A stretch of DNA of 41,701 nt from an uncultured Collinsella sp. (GCA_900539735.1 UQDE01000020.1:1-41701); one strand, 5' to 3'; positions 32,565-41,684 are shown, counted from the stretch's first letter. Translations and numbers: made by a program. The notes: generated by a model not told the origin, from the letters alone.

Positions 32565-33324
32565 TCGCACCCTTCTTATCGCTGGTAACTGGAAGATGAA
32601 CAACGACGTCGCCGAGGCCGCCAAGCTCGCCGACGAGCTGGCTCAGGCTCTGCCCGAGGTTCCGGCCGGCGTCGAGGTGCTCGTCTGCCCTCCGACCATC
32701 GACATCACCACGGTTCATGACCGTATTCAGGCTGCCCCCATTGCCCTCGGTGCACAGAACGTGTACTGGGAGGCCAAGGGTGCCTTCACCGGTGAGTCCT
32801 CTTGCGACATGCTCAAGTCCGCTGGCTGCACCTACTGCATCATCGGTCACTCCGAGCGTCGCGACTACTTCCACGAGACCGACGAGGACCAGAACAAGAA
32901 GGCTAAGGCTCTCGTTGCCGCCGGCCTTGTTCCCGTCTTCTGCTGCGGCGAGTCCCTCGAGGTCCGCGAGGCTGGCACCTATGTCGAGCACGTCGTGAAC
33001 CAGGTCAAGGCTGGCCTTGCTGGTCTTGAGATCACCTGCCCCAAGCAGGTCGTCGTCGCCTACGAGCCCATCTGGGCCATCGGCACCGGCAAGACCGCTA
33101 CCGCCGAGGACGCTCAGGAGGTCTGCGGTGCTATCCGTGAGACCCTCAAGGAGATGTTCGGCGAGGAGCTCGCTAACGGCATCCGCGTGCTGTATGGCGG
33201 TTCCGCCAAGCCCGGCAACATCGCCGAGCTCGTCGCCAAGCCCGACGTTGACGGCGCCCTCGTGGGCGGCGCTTCGCTCAAGGCTGCCGACTTCGCCTCT
33301 ATGGTCGTCAAGGCAGGCGAGTAG
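32557..33324 (+). CDS. tpiA: Triosephosphate isomerase
   Basis: A 255-residue TIM-barrel enzyme interconverting dihydroxyacetone phosphate and glyceraldehyde-3-phosphate. GNWKMN at the N-terminus (catalytic lysine), IIGHSERR (catalytic His), the catalytic-Glu motif AYEPIWAIGTGKTA and the phosphate-binding YGGSAKP are seen. The ATG at 32557 lies inside the end of pgk, behind GGAGTGGAGG; the open frame extends upstream but only as a pgk shadow. Confidence 0.98.
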   Translation: MPNRTLLIAGNWKMNNDVAEAAKLADELAQALPEVPAGVEVLVCPPTIDITTVHDRIQAAPIALGAQNVYWEAKGAFTGESSCDMLKSAGCTYCIIGHSERRDYFHETDEDQNKKAKALVAAGLVPVFCCGESLEVREAGTYVEHVVNQVKAGLAGLEITCPKQVVVAYEPIWAIGTGKTATAEDAQEVCGAIRETLKEMFGEELANGIRVLYGGSAKPGNIAELVAKPDVDGALVGGASLKAADFASMVVKAGE

Positions 33325-33329
33325 GACAT

Positions 33330-34883
33330 ATGGCACAACGTCATCTTCCTGCACTCCTGATTATCATGGATGGCTGCGGCCTTGCTCCGGCCGATGGCGA
33401 GAACGCCGTCGCCGCTGCCAAGACGCCCTTCCTTGATGGCCTGTACGAGAAGTACCCCCACACCACGCTCGGTGCTTCGGGCGAGGACGTGGGCCTTCCC
33501 GACGGCCAGATGGGTAACTCCGAGGTGGGTCACCTCAACATCGGTGCCGGCCGCATCGTGTTCCAGGAGCTTTCGCGCATCAACAATGCCATCAAGGACG
33601 GTTCCATCGCCAAGAACGAGGTTTTCGTCAAGGCTATGGACGATGTCAAGGCTGACGGTAAGACTCTCCACCTCATGGGCCTTATGAGCCCTGGCGGTGT
33701 TCATTCTCACATGAACCACGTCGAGGCTCTGGTCAAGATGGCTGCCGAGCACGGTGTCAAGACCGTTCGCGTCCACGCCTTCATGGATGGTCGCGACGTT
33801 GACCCGCAGTCCGGTGCCGGTTACATGAGTGAGTTCTGCGCTTTCCTGGCTAAGATCTCCGAGGAGACCGGTTGCGACGCTCGCGTTGCCACCGTCTCGG
33901 GCCGTTATTGGGCCATGGACCGCGATAATCGTTGGGAGCGCATCCAGCGCGCCTACGACGTCATGGTCAACGCGTCCGATGCTGATACCGACCCCGTTGC
34001 CGGTATCAAGGCCTACTACGAGAAGGACCCGCGCGGCGACGAGTTCGTCGAGCCCTTCGCTGCCCACAACGAGGGCATTCACGAGGGCGACGCGGCCATC
34101 TTCTTCAACTTCCGTCCCGACCGTGCTCGTCAGATGACCCGCGTGTTCACGGACAAGGAGTTCGACGGCTTTGAGCGCGAGCAGATCAAGCTTTCGCACT
34201 TTGTGACGATGACCGAGTATGATCCGACGTTTGACGTCGAGGTCGCCTTCCCCAAGACGTTCCCCGAGAACGTCCTGGCCGACGTTATCGCCGCCAATGG
34301 CCTGAAGCAGCTGCACACTGCCGAGACCGAGAAGTACGCCCACGTGACGTTCTTCCTCAACGGTGGCATCGAGGAGCCCAAGGAGGGCGAGGAGCGCGTG
34401 CTCGTCGCTTCCCCCAAGGTTGCTACCTACGATCTGCAGCCCGCGATGAGCGCTCCCGAGGTTACCGAGAAGCTCGTCGCCGCCATCAACGAGGATCGCG
34501 CTGATTTCTACATCGTGAACTTCGCGAACTGCGACATGGTTGGTCACACCGGTGTCTTCGACGCTGCCGTTAAGGCCGTTGAGGCTGTTGACGATGCCCT
34601 GTCCAAGGTTGTCCCGGCGATTCTCGCCAAGGGCGGCTTTGCACTGATTACCGCCGACCACGGCAACGCCGATCACATGTTTGACGTTGCTTCCGACGGT
34701 TCCAAGCATCCGTTTACGGCTCACACCACCAACCGCGTGCCGTTCATCATCGTTGATGAGAAGGCCAAGCTCACCGGTATCGAGGACGGCCGTCTTTCCG
34801 ATATCGCTCCGACCATGCTCACCATGGCTGGTATTGAGCCTTCCGCCGAGATGACGGGCCGCGTGCTCGCTACCGAGGCCTAA
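33330..34883 (+). CDS. gpmI: Cofactor-independent phosphoglycerate mutase
   Basis: A 517-residue alkaline-phosphatase-superfamily enzyme converting 3- to 2-phosphoglycerate without 2,3-BPG, dependent on Mn2+. The metal site MDGCG (Asp14), the phospho-serine in GNSEVGHLNIG (Ser64), FMDGRDVDP, NFRPDRARQ, and ADHGNADHM near the C-terminus are typical. The start at 33330 lies 5 bp after tpiA. Many Actinobacteria place secG directly after tpiA; here gpmI is between them, giving four consecutive glycolytic enzymes. Confidence 0.97.
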   Translation: MAQRHLPALLIIMDGCGLAPADGENAVAAAKTPFLDGLYEKYPHTTLGASGEDVGLPDGQMGNSEVGHLNIGAGRIVFQELSRINNAIKDGSIAKNEVFVKAMDDVKADGKTLHLMGLMSPGGVHSHMNHVEALVKMAAEHGVKTVRVHAFMDGRDVDPQSGAGYMSEFCAFLAKISEETGCDARVATVSGRYWAMDRDNRWERIQRAYDVMVNASDADTDPVAGIKAYYEKDPRGDEFVEPFAAHNEGIHEGDAAIFFNFRPDRARQMTRVFTDKEFDGFEREQIKLSHFVTMTEYDPTFDVEVAFPKTFPENVLADVIAANGLKQLHTAETEKYAHVTFFLNGGIEEPKEGEERVLVASPKVATYDLQPAMSAPEVTEKLVAAINEDRADFYIVNFANCDMVGHTGVFDAAVKAVEAVDDALSKVVPAILAKGGFALITADHGNADHMFDVASDGSKHPFTAHTTNRVPFIIVDEKAKLTGIEDGRLSDIAPTMLTMAGIEPSAEMTGRVLATEA

Positions 34884-34908
34884 TAGAAAACAAATACCGT
34901 TTTCTAGC

Positions 34909-34943
34909 AAGGGGGTTGTCCACAACCGGACAACCCCCTTTTT
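34909..34943 (+). terminator. Terminator after gpmI
   Basis: A perfect 12-bp stem (34909-34920 with 34929-34940) has an 8-nt loop and is followed by TTTTT. An outer AAATACC/GGTATTT pairing (34892-34898 with 34944-34950) extends it. It ends the glycolytic transcript before secG. Confidence 0.92.
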
Positions 34944-35005
34944 GGTATTTCTGCCATTTCCACCCCGTCCTTGAGTGGCAGGTAGGGGAGAGCGGGGGAT
35001 TGTGG

Positions 35006-35012
35006 TACAGTA
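35006..35012 (+). promoter_or_regulatory. Candidate extended -10 box of secG
   Basis: TGG-TACAGT resembles an extended -10 element (TGn followed by TACAGT), 36 bp before the secG start. No -35 box is evident. Confidence 0.25.
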
Positions 35013-35047
35013 CTGGAGTTTGAACTGTTCTATTAAGGAGCTTATCT

Positions 35048-35302
35048 ATGGGTCCGTTCCAGATTCTTCTGTTTGTCGTTTGGGCTGTTTCTGCCGTGGC
35101 GCTGACGATTCTCGTCCTGATGCATTCCGGTAAGGGTACCGGCGTTTCGGATATGATTGCCAGCTCGCTGTATAACTCCAGCTCTGCCACGGGCGTTATG
35201 GAGCAGAACCTTGACCGCCTGACCGTCATCATGGCTGTCGTGTTTGCCGTGTGCGTCGTGCTGTGCATGTTCTTCTTCCCGCAGGGCATCGTGGGCTACT
35301 AA
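35048..35302 (+). CDS. secG: Preprotein translocase subunit SecG
   Basis: An 84-residue membrane protein that assists SecYEG-SecA translocation. It has two transmembrane helices (about 5-24 and 58-77) with the short loop MHSGKGTGVSDMIASS between them, the SecG hallmark. The ATG at 35048 follows AAGGAG. It stands alone between two terminators. Its place after the glycolytic genes is conserved in Actinobacteria. Confidence 0.93.
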   Translation: MGPFQILLFVVWAVSAVALTILVLMHSGKGTGVSDMIASSLYNSSSATGVMEQNLDRLTVIMAVVFAVCVVLCMFFFPQGIVGY

Positions 35303-35324
35303 TCACGAGCCGCATAAATACTTG

Positions 35325-35355
35325 AAAAGGGTCCCGCAAGTGCGGGACCCTTTTT
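35325..35355 (+). terminator. Terminator after secG
   Basis: A 13-bp stem (AAAAGGGTCCCGC with GCGGGACCCTTTT) and a 4-nt loop AAGT end in TTTTT. It is a textbook intrinsic terminator. Confidence 0.95.
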
Positions 35356-35365
35356 GTTTACATAT

Positions 35366-35396
35366 TTGTAACAGAGTCAAAATATCCTCATATACT
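35366..35396 (+). promoter_or_regulatory. Candidate promoter of oppABCDF
   Basis: TTGTAA (35366-35371) and TATACT (35391-35396), 19 bp apart, follow the secG terminator. If used, the leader before oppA would be nearly 190 nt and would include the hairpin at 35481-35515 (GGTCCGC with GCGGACC). The 291-bp gap contains nothing else recognised. Confidence 0.4.
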
Positions 35397-35593
35397 TCGC
35401 CCAACTAAAGAAAATCTCGACCGTTAACCGGAATTAGCCCCAAATCGTGCATAAAATGCGCTACTGTATTGCAATACGTTGGTCCGCTTTGTATAACCAG
35501 CCAAAACGGCGGACCGCGTTTGAATGGTTCGATTGGGCTGTCTTGACGTTGCCCGACCGAACTTACTTTGTCCTATCTCATAAGGAGGATGGC

Positions 35594-37270
35594 ATGGCTG
35601 ATTCTATGTTCCACCAGCCCGTTATGGGTCGTCGCGCCTTTGTCGGCGGTACCCTTGCTGCGAGCTCCATGGCTTTTCTTGCCGCATGCGGCAAGAAGGG
35701 CGGCGACGCTTCCGGTTCTGAGTCCGGTTCGACGCTGAACTTCTACATCAACAACCCGGTCTGCATCGACCCCTACAATGTCCAGGAGGACCAGGGCACT
35801 CAGGTCGAGTACCAGCTCTTTGACGCTCTGACCTCTTATGACGCCGAGAAGGGCGAGATCGTTCCGCTGGCTTGCGAGTCCTTCGAGGCCAACGACGACG
35901 CCACCGAGTTCACCTTCAAGATCAAGAAGGCCAAGTTCCACAACGGTGACGACGTTACCTCCAAGTCTTTCAAGCTCGGTTGGGAGCGTCTGGTCAACAC
36001 CAAGTCGGCCATCGCTACCGAGTATGGCCCTTCCGAGGTCTCCTATCACCTTTCCATGGTCGAGGGCTATGACGATCTGCTTGCCGGTAACGCTACTGAA
36101 CTCAGCGGTGTTACCTGCCCCGACGATGAGACCCTCGTCGTCAAGCTGTCTTCCGCTTACGCCGACTTCCCCTTCGTCGCCTCTCACCCGGCTCTGGCCC
36201 CGGTTCCCGAGTGCGCCGAGTCCGATGTCAAGAGCTTCTACCTTGCACCGGTCGGTAACGGCCCGTTCATGATGGACGGCAAGTGGGAGGATGGTCAGGA
36301 GATCAACCTCAAGAAGTTCGACGATTACTATGGCGACAAGGCCAAGATCGATGGCATCCACTTCCAGGTCATCAAGGACATGGAGACCGCTTACAAGGAG
36401 TTCCAGGCCGGTAACCTCGATGTCTGCGACGTTCCCGTTGCTCAGATCGACGCCGCCAAGAAGGATCGCGGCGTGTCCAAGGACGGCTACACCATGGGTG
36501 ACGGCGAGCGCATGCTGCTCGGCTCCGAGCCTTCCACCTACTACCTGACCTGCAACAACACGGCCGAGCCGTTCAACAACGCCGACCTGCGCAGGGGTAT
36601 CTCCCTGGCCATCAACCGTGAGGCCATCTGCAAGACTATCTTCAAGGGTACCCGTACCCCCGCCGACGGCATTGTTCCTCCGGGCATCGATGGCTACAAG
36701 GAGGGCGCATGGGAGTTCTGCGCCTACGACGTCGACAAGGCTAACGAGTACCTGGACAAGGTTGCTCCCGCTGGCGCTAACGGCGATCGTGGCATTAACG
36801 TGACCCTTTCCTACAACCAGGATGGTGGCCACAAGGAGATCATGGAGTCCATCATCGGTGACCTCGCCAAGGTTGGCGTTACCGCTGTCTCCGATACCCC
36901 TGAGTGGTCTGCCTTGCTCGAGCAGTACCAGAACTTTAACTATCAGTTCGGTCGTCTGGGTTGGATTGCCGACTACCCGATTATGGACAACTTCCTGTAT
37001 CCGCTGTTCCACTCCGACTCCCTCGGTGGCGACAACCGCTCCGGTTACAACAACCCCGAGTTCGACGCCAAGGTCAACGAGGCTCGCACCACGGTTGACG
37101 ACGAAGAGCGCGTTGCTAAGATGCAGGAGGCCGACGCTATGGTCGCTGCCGACTGCCCGGTCATCCCGGTGATGTTCTACACGCACACCATCGTCGGCTC
37201 CGATCGCATCAAGCACCTCTATGTCGATCCGCAGAAGCACGCTGAGCTGGGTACCGCTGAGCTCGCCTAA
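35594..37270 (+). CDS. oppA: Oligopeptide ABC transporter substrate-binding lipoprotein
   Basis: A 558-residue family-5 solute-binding protein of the OppA branch. The signal region has a twin-arginine-like GRRAFVGG (12-19) and lipobox LAAC (Cys32), followed by a Gly/Ser linker. The mature part begins NFYINNPVCIDPYNVQEDQGTQVEYQLFDAL, the OppA-type start, and has the family FKIKKAKFHNGDDVTSKSFKLGWERL and NNTAEPFNNADLRRGISLAINREAI segments. It binds peptides outside the membrane. The ATG at 35594 follows AAGGAGG. Heavy codon bias suggests abundant expression. Confidence 0.92.
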   Translation: MADSMFHQPVMGRRAFVGGTLAASSMAFLAACGKKGGDASGSESGSTLNFYINNPVCIDPYNVQEDQGTQVEYQLFDALTSYDAEKGEIVPLACESFEANDDATEFTFKIKKAKFHNGDDVTSKSFKLGWERLVNTKSAIATEYGPSEVSYHLSMVEGYDDLLAGNATELSGVTCPDDETLVVKLSSAYADFPFVASHPALAPVPECAESDVKSFYLAPVGNGPFMMDGKWEDGQEINLKKFDDYYGDKAKIDGIHFQVIKDMETAYKEFQAGNLDVCDVPVAQIDAAKKDRGVSKDGYTMGDGERMLLGSEPSTYYLTCNNTAEPFNNADLRRGISLAINREAICKTIFKGTRTPADGIVPPGIDGYKEGAWEFCAYDVDKANEYLDKVAPAGANGDRGINVTLSYNQDGGHKEIMESIIGDLAKVGVTAVSDTPEWSALLEQYQNFNYQFGRLGWIADYPIMDNFLYPLFHSDSLGGDNRSGYNNPEFDAKVNEARTTVDDEERVAKMQEADAMVAADCPVIPVMFYTHTIVGSDRIKHLYVDPQKHAELGTAELA

Positions 37271-37366
37271 GAGTTTGCAGCTTCCGTGAGGGTCAAGTAT
37301 TTACGTAGACCTCATGGGAAACATACAGTTCTCCCTAACCTGGGGTAAACTGGCTGATGGTAATTT

Positions 37367-37400
37367 TGGGATGCCGGTCTGGCGATCGGCATCCCATTTA
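37367..37400 (+). terminator. Intercistronic hairpin between oppA and oppB
   Basis: A perfect 10-bp stem (TGGGATGCCG 37367-37376 with CGGCATCCCA 37387-37396) is followed by TTTA only. As in the nan transporter, it would lower permease expression relative to the binding protein. Confidence 0.65.
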
Positions 37401-37426
37401 GGTTAATCCCTAGATAGGGGAGTGGT

Positions 37427-38464
37427 ATGGGTAAGTACATCGTTAAACGTGTGCTTCAGTTCATCCCGGTATTTTTGGGCGTTACGCTGATTCTGTTCGC
37501 CCTTCAGAATATCGTGCCGGGAGATCCGATCAAGCTGATCGGTGGAGACAAGGCTCTGTCCCCCGAGGTGGAGCTTCAGCTTCGCGTCCGCTATCACCTG
37601 GTCCAGTCGGACGAGGACGGCAACGCGATCCTTGACGAGAACGGCGACCCCGTTCAAACGTCGCTCGTGGACCGTTACTTGTATTACATGAACGGCCTGC
37701 TTCATGGCGATCTGGGCAATTCGTATCAGCGCAAGCTGCCGGTTACGGAAATTTTTGCCCAGAAGTATCCGTATACGGTCAAACTTGCCGCGTGCGCCAT
37801 CGTGCTCGAGGCAATCATGGGTATCGGTGCGGGTATCATTTCGGCGGTAAAGCGTTATTCCTTCTGGGATATTTTGGTAACGCTCACCACGTCGATCCTC
37901 GTTGCGGTCCCGGCCTTCTGGCTCGGTATGTTGCTGCAGCTGTTCTTTGGCGTCATCCTCAAGGACGCTACGGGCGGTGCAATCTCCATGCCGATCTCGG
38001 GTGCCGGCGGTTCCAGCTCTCAGTATCAGGATTGGATGCACTATGTGCTTCCGACCATTACGCTGGCTTCGGTTTCGACCGCTTACGCCGCCCGCATTAT
38101 GCGCTCGCAGCTGCTTGACGTCATGAACCAGGATTACATCCGTACGGCAAAGGCCAAGGGTCTCTCCAATCGCGCGATCATCATCAAGCACGCGCTTAAG
38201 AATGCACTCATCCCTGTCGTTACCTATATTGGTGTCGACTTTGGTGGCATGCTTTCGGGCGCCATCCTGACCGAGACGGTCTTTAACTGGCCCGGTATCG
38301 GCTATGAGGTCTATCGTGCCATTAGCATGCGTGACTGGCCCATCGTTATGGGCGGAGTTACGCTCATCGTCGTCGTCGTCATGGTGATCAACCTGCTCGT
38401 CGACATTAGCTATGCATTCCTCGACCCGCGCATCCGCCTTGGCGGTCCGTCGGATAAGGCCTAA
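37427..38464 (+). CDS. oppB: Oligopeptide ABC transporter permease OppB
   Basis: A 345-residue permease with the typical first helix (KRVLQFIPVFLGVTLILFAL), the long extracytoplasmic loop before the second helix, and the ATPase-contacting EAA loop DVMNQDYIRTAKAKGLSNRAIIIKH. The C-terminus YAFLDPRIRLG is characteristic. The ATG at 37427 is preceded by GGGGAG. The loop between helices 1 and 2 is longer than in the nan-island permease, with an insertion around VQSDEDGNAILDENGD. Confidence 0.95.
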   Translation: MGKYIVKRVLQFIPVFLGVTLILFALQNIVPGDPIKLIGGDKALSPEVELQLRVRYHLVQSDEDGNAILDENGDPVQTSLVDRYLYYMNGLLHGDLGNSYQRKLPVTEIFAQKYPYTVKLAACAIVLEAIMGIGAGIISAVKRYSFWDILVTLTTSILVAVPAFWLGMLLQLFFGVILKDATGGAISMPISGAGGSSSQYQDWMHYVLPTITLASVSTAYAARIMRSQLLDVMNQDYIRTAKAKGLSNRAIIIKHALKNALIPVVTYIGVDFGGMLSGAILTETVFNWPGIGYEVYRAISMRDWPIVMGGVTLIVVVVMVINLLVDISYAFLDPRIRLGGPSDKA

Positions 38465-38478
38465 GGGAGGTACGTCTC

Positions 38479-39414
38479 ATGCAGGAAACTGATTCTCAGT
38501 CTCAGGAGCAGGCTACCGCCACCAAGGCCGCATCTGCTCCCGCCAAGTCCCGCACGCTGTGGGGCGACGCTTTCAAGCGTCTTCGTAAGAACAAGCTCGC
38601 CGTTATCGGTGTCTGCTGGATCATCATCGTCGTTGTGGTTGCCCTGACCGCAGATCTGTGGGCTAAGCCCTGGCTCGGTTCGCCGACGGCTTCTGACTCG
38701 ACCACCATGGCCCAGACGTCGCTGCTGGCTCCGTGTGCAGAGCACCCGTTTGGCACCGACGCCCTTGGTCGCGACATTCTCGTCCGCGTTATCTACGGTG
38801 CACGCGTTTCGCTTTCCGTCGGTATTATGGCCACTGCGATCTCCACGCTGATTGGTCTGGTCATGGGTGCTCTGGCCGGTTTCTACGGCGGCATCTGGGA
38901 TACGATCATCATGCGCTGCGCGGATATCTTCCTGGCGTTCCCGTACGTGCTGTTCGTCGTCGCCATGATCGCCGTTATCGGCCGTGGTCTTCAGAACGTC
39001 TTTATCGCCATCGGTATTCTCGGCTGGCCTTCGATTGCGCGCGTCTTCCGCTCTGCAATCTTGACGGTCAAGGAAAACGACTATGTTGACGCTGCGCGCG
39101 CGATGGGTGCATCCGATGCTCGTATCGTCGTGCGTCACATCTTCCCGAACTCCGTCGCCTCTATCGTGGTCTACGCAACCATGAACATTGGTGGCGCCAT
39201 TCTGACCGAGTCCGCTCTGTCCTTCCTCGGCATGGGCGTTATTCCGCCTACGCCTTCGTGGGGCTCCATGATTCAGGACGGTCAGCAGTATCTTCTGACC
39301 GCTCCCTGGATGATGATCATGCCCGGTCTGGCAATTCTCTCGACGGTGCTCGCCTTCACCCTGCTGGGTGACGGTCTGCGTGACGCCCTCGACGTCAAGA
39401 TGAAGGACGCATAA
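38479..39414 (+). CDS. oppC: Oligopeptide ABC transporter permease OppC
   Basis: A 311-residue partner permease. A cytoplasmic N-terminus rich in Gln/Ser/Ala precedes the first helix (about 41-58). The motif HPFGTDALGRDILVRVIYGARVSLSVG, the EAA loop VKENDYVDAARAMGASDARIVVRH and the C-terminal GDGLRDALDVKMKD are typical. AGGGAGG lies before the ATG at 38479. In contrast with the nan island, this permease is not fused to an ATPase. Confidence 0.95.
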   Translation: MQETDSQSQEQATATKAASAPAKSRTLWGDAFKRLRKNKLAVIGVCWIIIVVVVALTADLWAKPWLGSPTASDSTTMAQTSLLAPCAEHPFGTDALGRDILVRVIYGARVSLSVGIMATAISTLIGLVMGALAGFYGGIWDTIIMRCADIFLAFPYVLFVVAMIAVIGRGLQNVFIAIGILGWPSIARVFRSAILTVKENDYVDAARAMGASDARIVVRHIFPNSVASIVVYATMNIGGAILTESALSFLGMGVIPPTPSWGSMIQDGQQYLLTAPWMMIMPGLAILSTVLAFTLLGDGLRDALDVKMKDA

Positions 39415-39416
39415 GG

Positions 39417-40508
39417 ATGAAAAAGAACAAGAACTATGTGGACCTGAAGGACCAGCCGGTTCCCGAGGGCCAGCATCTGCTCGAGGTCGATGACCTTAAG
39501 ATGTATTTCCACACCGAGGATGGCGTCGTTCGCGCTGTCGACGGTGTCTCCTACACGCTCGATCGCGGCGAGACCCTGGGAGTCGTCGGTGAATCCGGCT
39601 CCGGTAAGTCTGTGACCGCCATGACCATCATGGGCCTTATCTCGATGCCTCCGGGAAAGATCGAGGGCGGCGACGTTCGCTATCGCGGCCGCTCCATCCT
39701 CGAGATGACCGAGGAGGAGATGCAGCACATTCGCGGCAACGATATCGCGATGATCTTCCAGGATCCTATGACCTCCTTGAACCCGGTTTATAAGATCGGC
39801 AAGCAGGTGGGCGAGGGCCTTCGTCTGCACCGTGGCTACTCCAAGCAGGAGGCGCTCAAGCGTGCCACCGAGCTTTTGGACCTCGTTGGTATTCCCGAGC
39901 CCGAGAAGCGCGTCAATGAGTATCCGCACCAGTTCTCTGGCGGTATGCGTCAGCGCGTCATGATTGCCATGGCTCTTGCCTGCGATCCCGATATTCTGAT
40001 TGCCGACGAGCCCACGACGGCTCTGGACGTTACCATTCAGGCTCAGATTATCGAGCTCATGCAGGAAATGCAGGAGAAGAACGGCAACGCCATCATCATG
40101 ATTACCCATGACCTGGGCGTCGTCGCCGACATGGCCGACAAGATCATGGTTATGTACGCCGGCCGTCCCGTCGAGTTCGGTACTGCTGAGGAAATCTTCT
40201 ACGAGAGCCGCCACCCCTACACCTGGGGCCTTATCCGCTCCATCCCGGAGCAGGCCATCGAAGAGAAGAAGCCGCTTACGCCGATTCACGGCAACCCGCC
40301 TTCGCTCATGAACCTGCCCGAGGGCTGCGTGTTCTCGCCTCGTTGTCCCTATGCGACCGATAAGTGCCGCAAGCAGCGCCCCGAGCGCGTTGTCACCGAG
40401 TCTGGTCATTACTCTGCGTGCCACTACTCCGGTGACCCCGAGTTCCTCAAGAACGCTCCTGAGACGTCCCGTACGCGCAAGGATTCCAAGAAGGGAGGCG
40501 AGGCGTAA
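39417..40508 (+). CDS. oppD: Oligopeptide ABC transporter ATPase OppD
   Basis: A 363-residue ATPase with Walker A GESGSGKS (58-65), signature FSGGMRQRV (from 173), Walker B ILIADEP and switch His in ITHDLG. The C-terminal extension holds GCVFSPRCPYATDKC and a further Cys in SACHY, the four-cysteine arrangement associated with an Fe-S cluster in DppD-like ATPases. It starts 2 bp after oppC and shares one base with oppF. Confidence 0.96.
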   Translation: MKKNKNYVDLKDQPVPEGQHLLEVDDLKMYFHTEDGVVRAVDGVSYTLDRGETLGVVGESGSGKSVTAMTIMGLISMPPGKIEGGDVRYRGRSILEMTEEEMQHIRGNDIAMIFQDPMTSLNPVYKIGKQVGEGLRLHRGYSKQEALKRATELLDLVGIPEPEKRVNEYPHQFSGGMRQRVMIAMALACDPDILIADEPTTALDVTIQAQIIELMQEMQEKNGNAIIMITHDLGVVADMADKIMVMYAGRPVEFGTAEEIFYESRHPYTWGLIRSIPEQAIEEKKPLTPIHGNPPSLMNLPEGCVFSPRCPYATDKCRKQRPERVVTESGHYSACHYSGDPEFLKNAPETSRTRKDSKKGGEA

Positions 40509-41536
40509 TGGCAGATACCAACGAGCGCACTCCGCTGCTGAAGGTCGAGCACCTCTCTAAGGAGTTTCCCGCTGAGTCCGGCATGTTCGCCAAGCGCTTC
40601 TCCAAGCGTGTCGTCTCTGCTGTGAATGACATTTCGTTCGAGATTTATCCGGGTGAGACCTTTGGCCTGGTCGGCGAGTCTGGTTGCGGTAAGTCCACCA
40701 CGGGCCGTACCATCATGCGCCTGACCAAGCCGACGGCAGGCAAAGTGTTCTTCCAGGGTAAAGATGTTGCCGAGATGAGCAAGCATGAGATCAAGGACAT
40801 GCGTCGCGAGATGCAGTTTATCTTCCAGGATCCCTATGCTTCGCTGAATCCCCGCATGACCATCGGCGAGATCGTCTCCGAGCCCATGACCATTCACGGC
40901 GTGGGCACCAAGGAGGAGCGCATTGAGCGCGTCCGCGAGCTTCTCGACGTTGTCGGACTGAACCCCGAGCACATTAACCGCTATCCTCATGAGTTCTCCG
41001 GCGGTCAGCGTCAGCGTGTCGGCATTGCCCGTGCATTTGCGCTGAAGCCTAAGCTGATTATCTGCGACGAGCCGGTTTCCGCTCTGGATGTGTCCATTCA
41101 GGCCCAGGTTCTGAACCTGCTCAAGGAACTCCAGGACAAGTTCGGTACCGCATATCTGTTTATTGCTCACGACCTGTCCGTCGTGCAGCACATCTCCGAT
41201 CGCGTTGCCGTTATGTATCTGGGTAAGATGGTTGAGGTTTCGGACTGGAAGACGCTCTATAGCGAGCCTCACCATCCGTACACGCAGTCGCTGCTGTCTG
41301 CCGTGCCGGTTCCCGATCCTGATATCCAGAAGACCCGCAAGCGCATCATCCTCGCTGGCGACCCGCCGTCGCCGCTGGATCCGCCGACCGGCTGCCGTTT
41401 CCACACGCGCTGCCCGATCGCGCAGGGCATCTGCTCTGAGAAGCTTCCCGAGTTTAAGGAAGTCGCACCGGGCCACTGCTGCGCCTGCCACTTCGCGGAG
41501 CCGTTCCCGATCAAGGAATCGCACATCGACCTGTAG
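40508..41536 (+). CDS. oppF: Oligopeptide ABC transporter ATPase OppF
   Basis: A 342-residue second ATPase. Walker A is GESGCGKS (56-63), followed by FQDPYASLNPRMT, signature FSGGQRQRV (from 163), ICDEPVSALD and IAHDLSVV. The C-terminus has GCRFHTRCPIAQGIC and HCCACHF, again a cysteine cluster. The start overlaps the oppD stop (TAATG), so the ATPases are coupled. It is the last gene of the operon; the gap to the terminator is 59 bp. Confidence 0.96.
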   Translation: MADTNERTPLLKVEHLSKEFPAESGMFAKRFSKRVVSAVNDISFEIYPGETFGLVGESGCGKSTTGRTIMRLTKPTAGKVFFQGKDVAEMSKHEIKDMRREMQFIFQDPYASLNPRMTIGEIVSEPMTIHGVGTKEERIERVRELLDVVGLNPEHINRYPHEFSGGQRQRVGIARAFALKPKLIICDEPVSALDVSIQAQVLNLLKELQDKFGTAYLFIAHDLSVVQHISDRVAVMYLGKMVEVSDWKTLYSEPHHPYTQSLLSAVPVPDPDIQKTRKRIILAGDPPSPLDPPTGCRFHTRCPIAQGICSEKLPEFKEVAPGHCCACHFAEPFPIKESHIDL

Positions 41537-41552
41537 TCGGTTGTTATCGTCC

Positions 41553-41684
41553 GGGCCCGCGCTGGACTTAGTTTTCAGAACGTCCTCGACCATGGAAACC
41601 CCCTTATCCTGCTCCTTCGGAGCCGCGGATAAGGGGGTTTTCTGGTCTGCGGAATGTTCTGAAAACTAAGTCCAGCACGGGCCC
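41553..41684 (+). repeat. 132-bp near-perfect palindrome enclosing the opp terminator
   Basis: The outer 29-bp arms (41553-41581 and 41656-41684) are complementary at 28 positions and pair G-T at the other. Inner segments GACCA/TGGTC and a 14-bp perfect stem (41596-41609 with 41627-41640) continue the fold, so the whole region can form one long hairpin. Terminal arms of 29 bp, a size near 130 bp and no coding sequence resemble a MITE or a palindromic unit. No clear target-site duplication is seen. Confidence 0.75.
41596..41643 (+). terminator. Terminator of the opp operon
   Basis: A perfect 14-bp stem (AAACCCCCTTATCC with GGATAAGGGGGTTT) is topped by a small GCTCC-TTC-GGAGC hairpin and followed by TCTGG, with TTT as the end of the stem. 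It is symmetric enough to work in both directions. Confidence 0.85.

Noticed and set aside
33114..34925. Long minus-strand open frame opposite tpiA and gpmI
   Set aside because: Same codon-bias effect; the plus strand encodes conserved enzymes with intact active sites.
35447..35593. N-terminal extension of oppA starting at an upstream ATG
   Set aside because: It would place some 49 residues before the Tat/lipobox signal and lacks an RBS, while the ATG at 35594 has AAGGAGG and starts the signal peptide.
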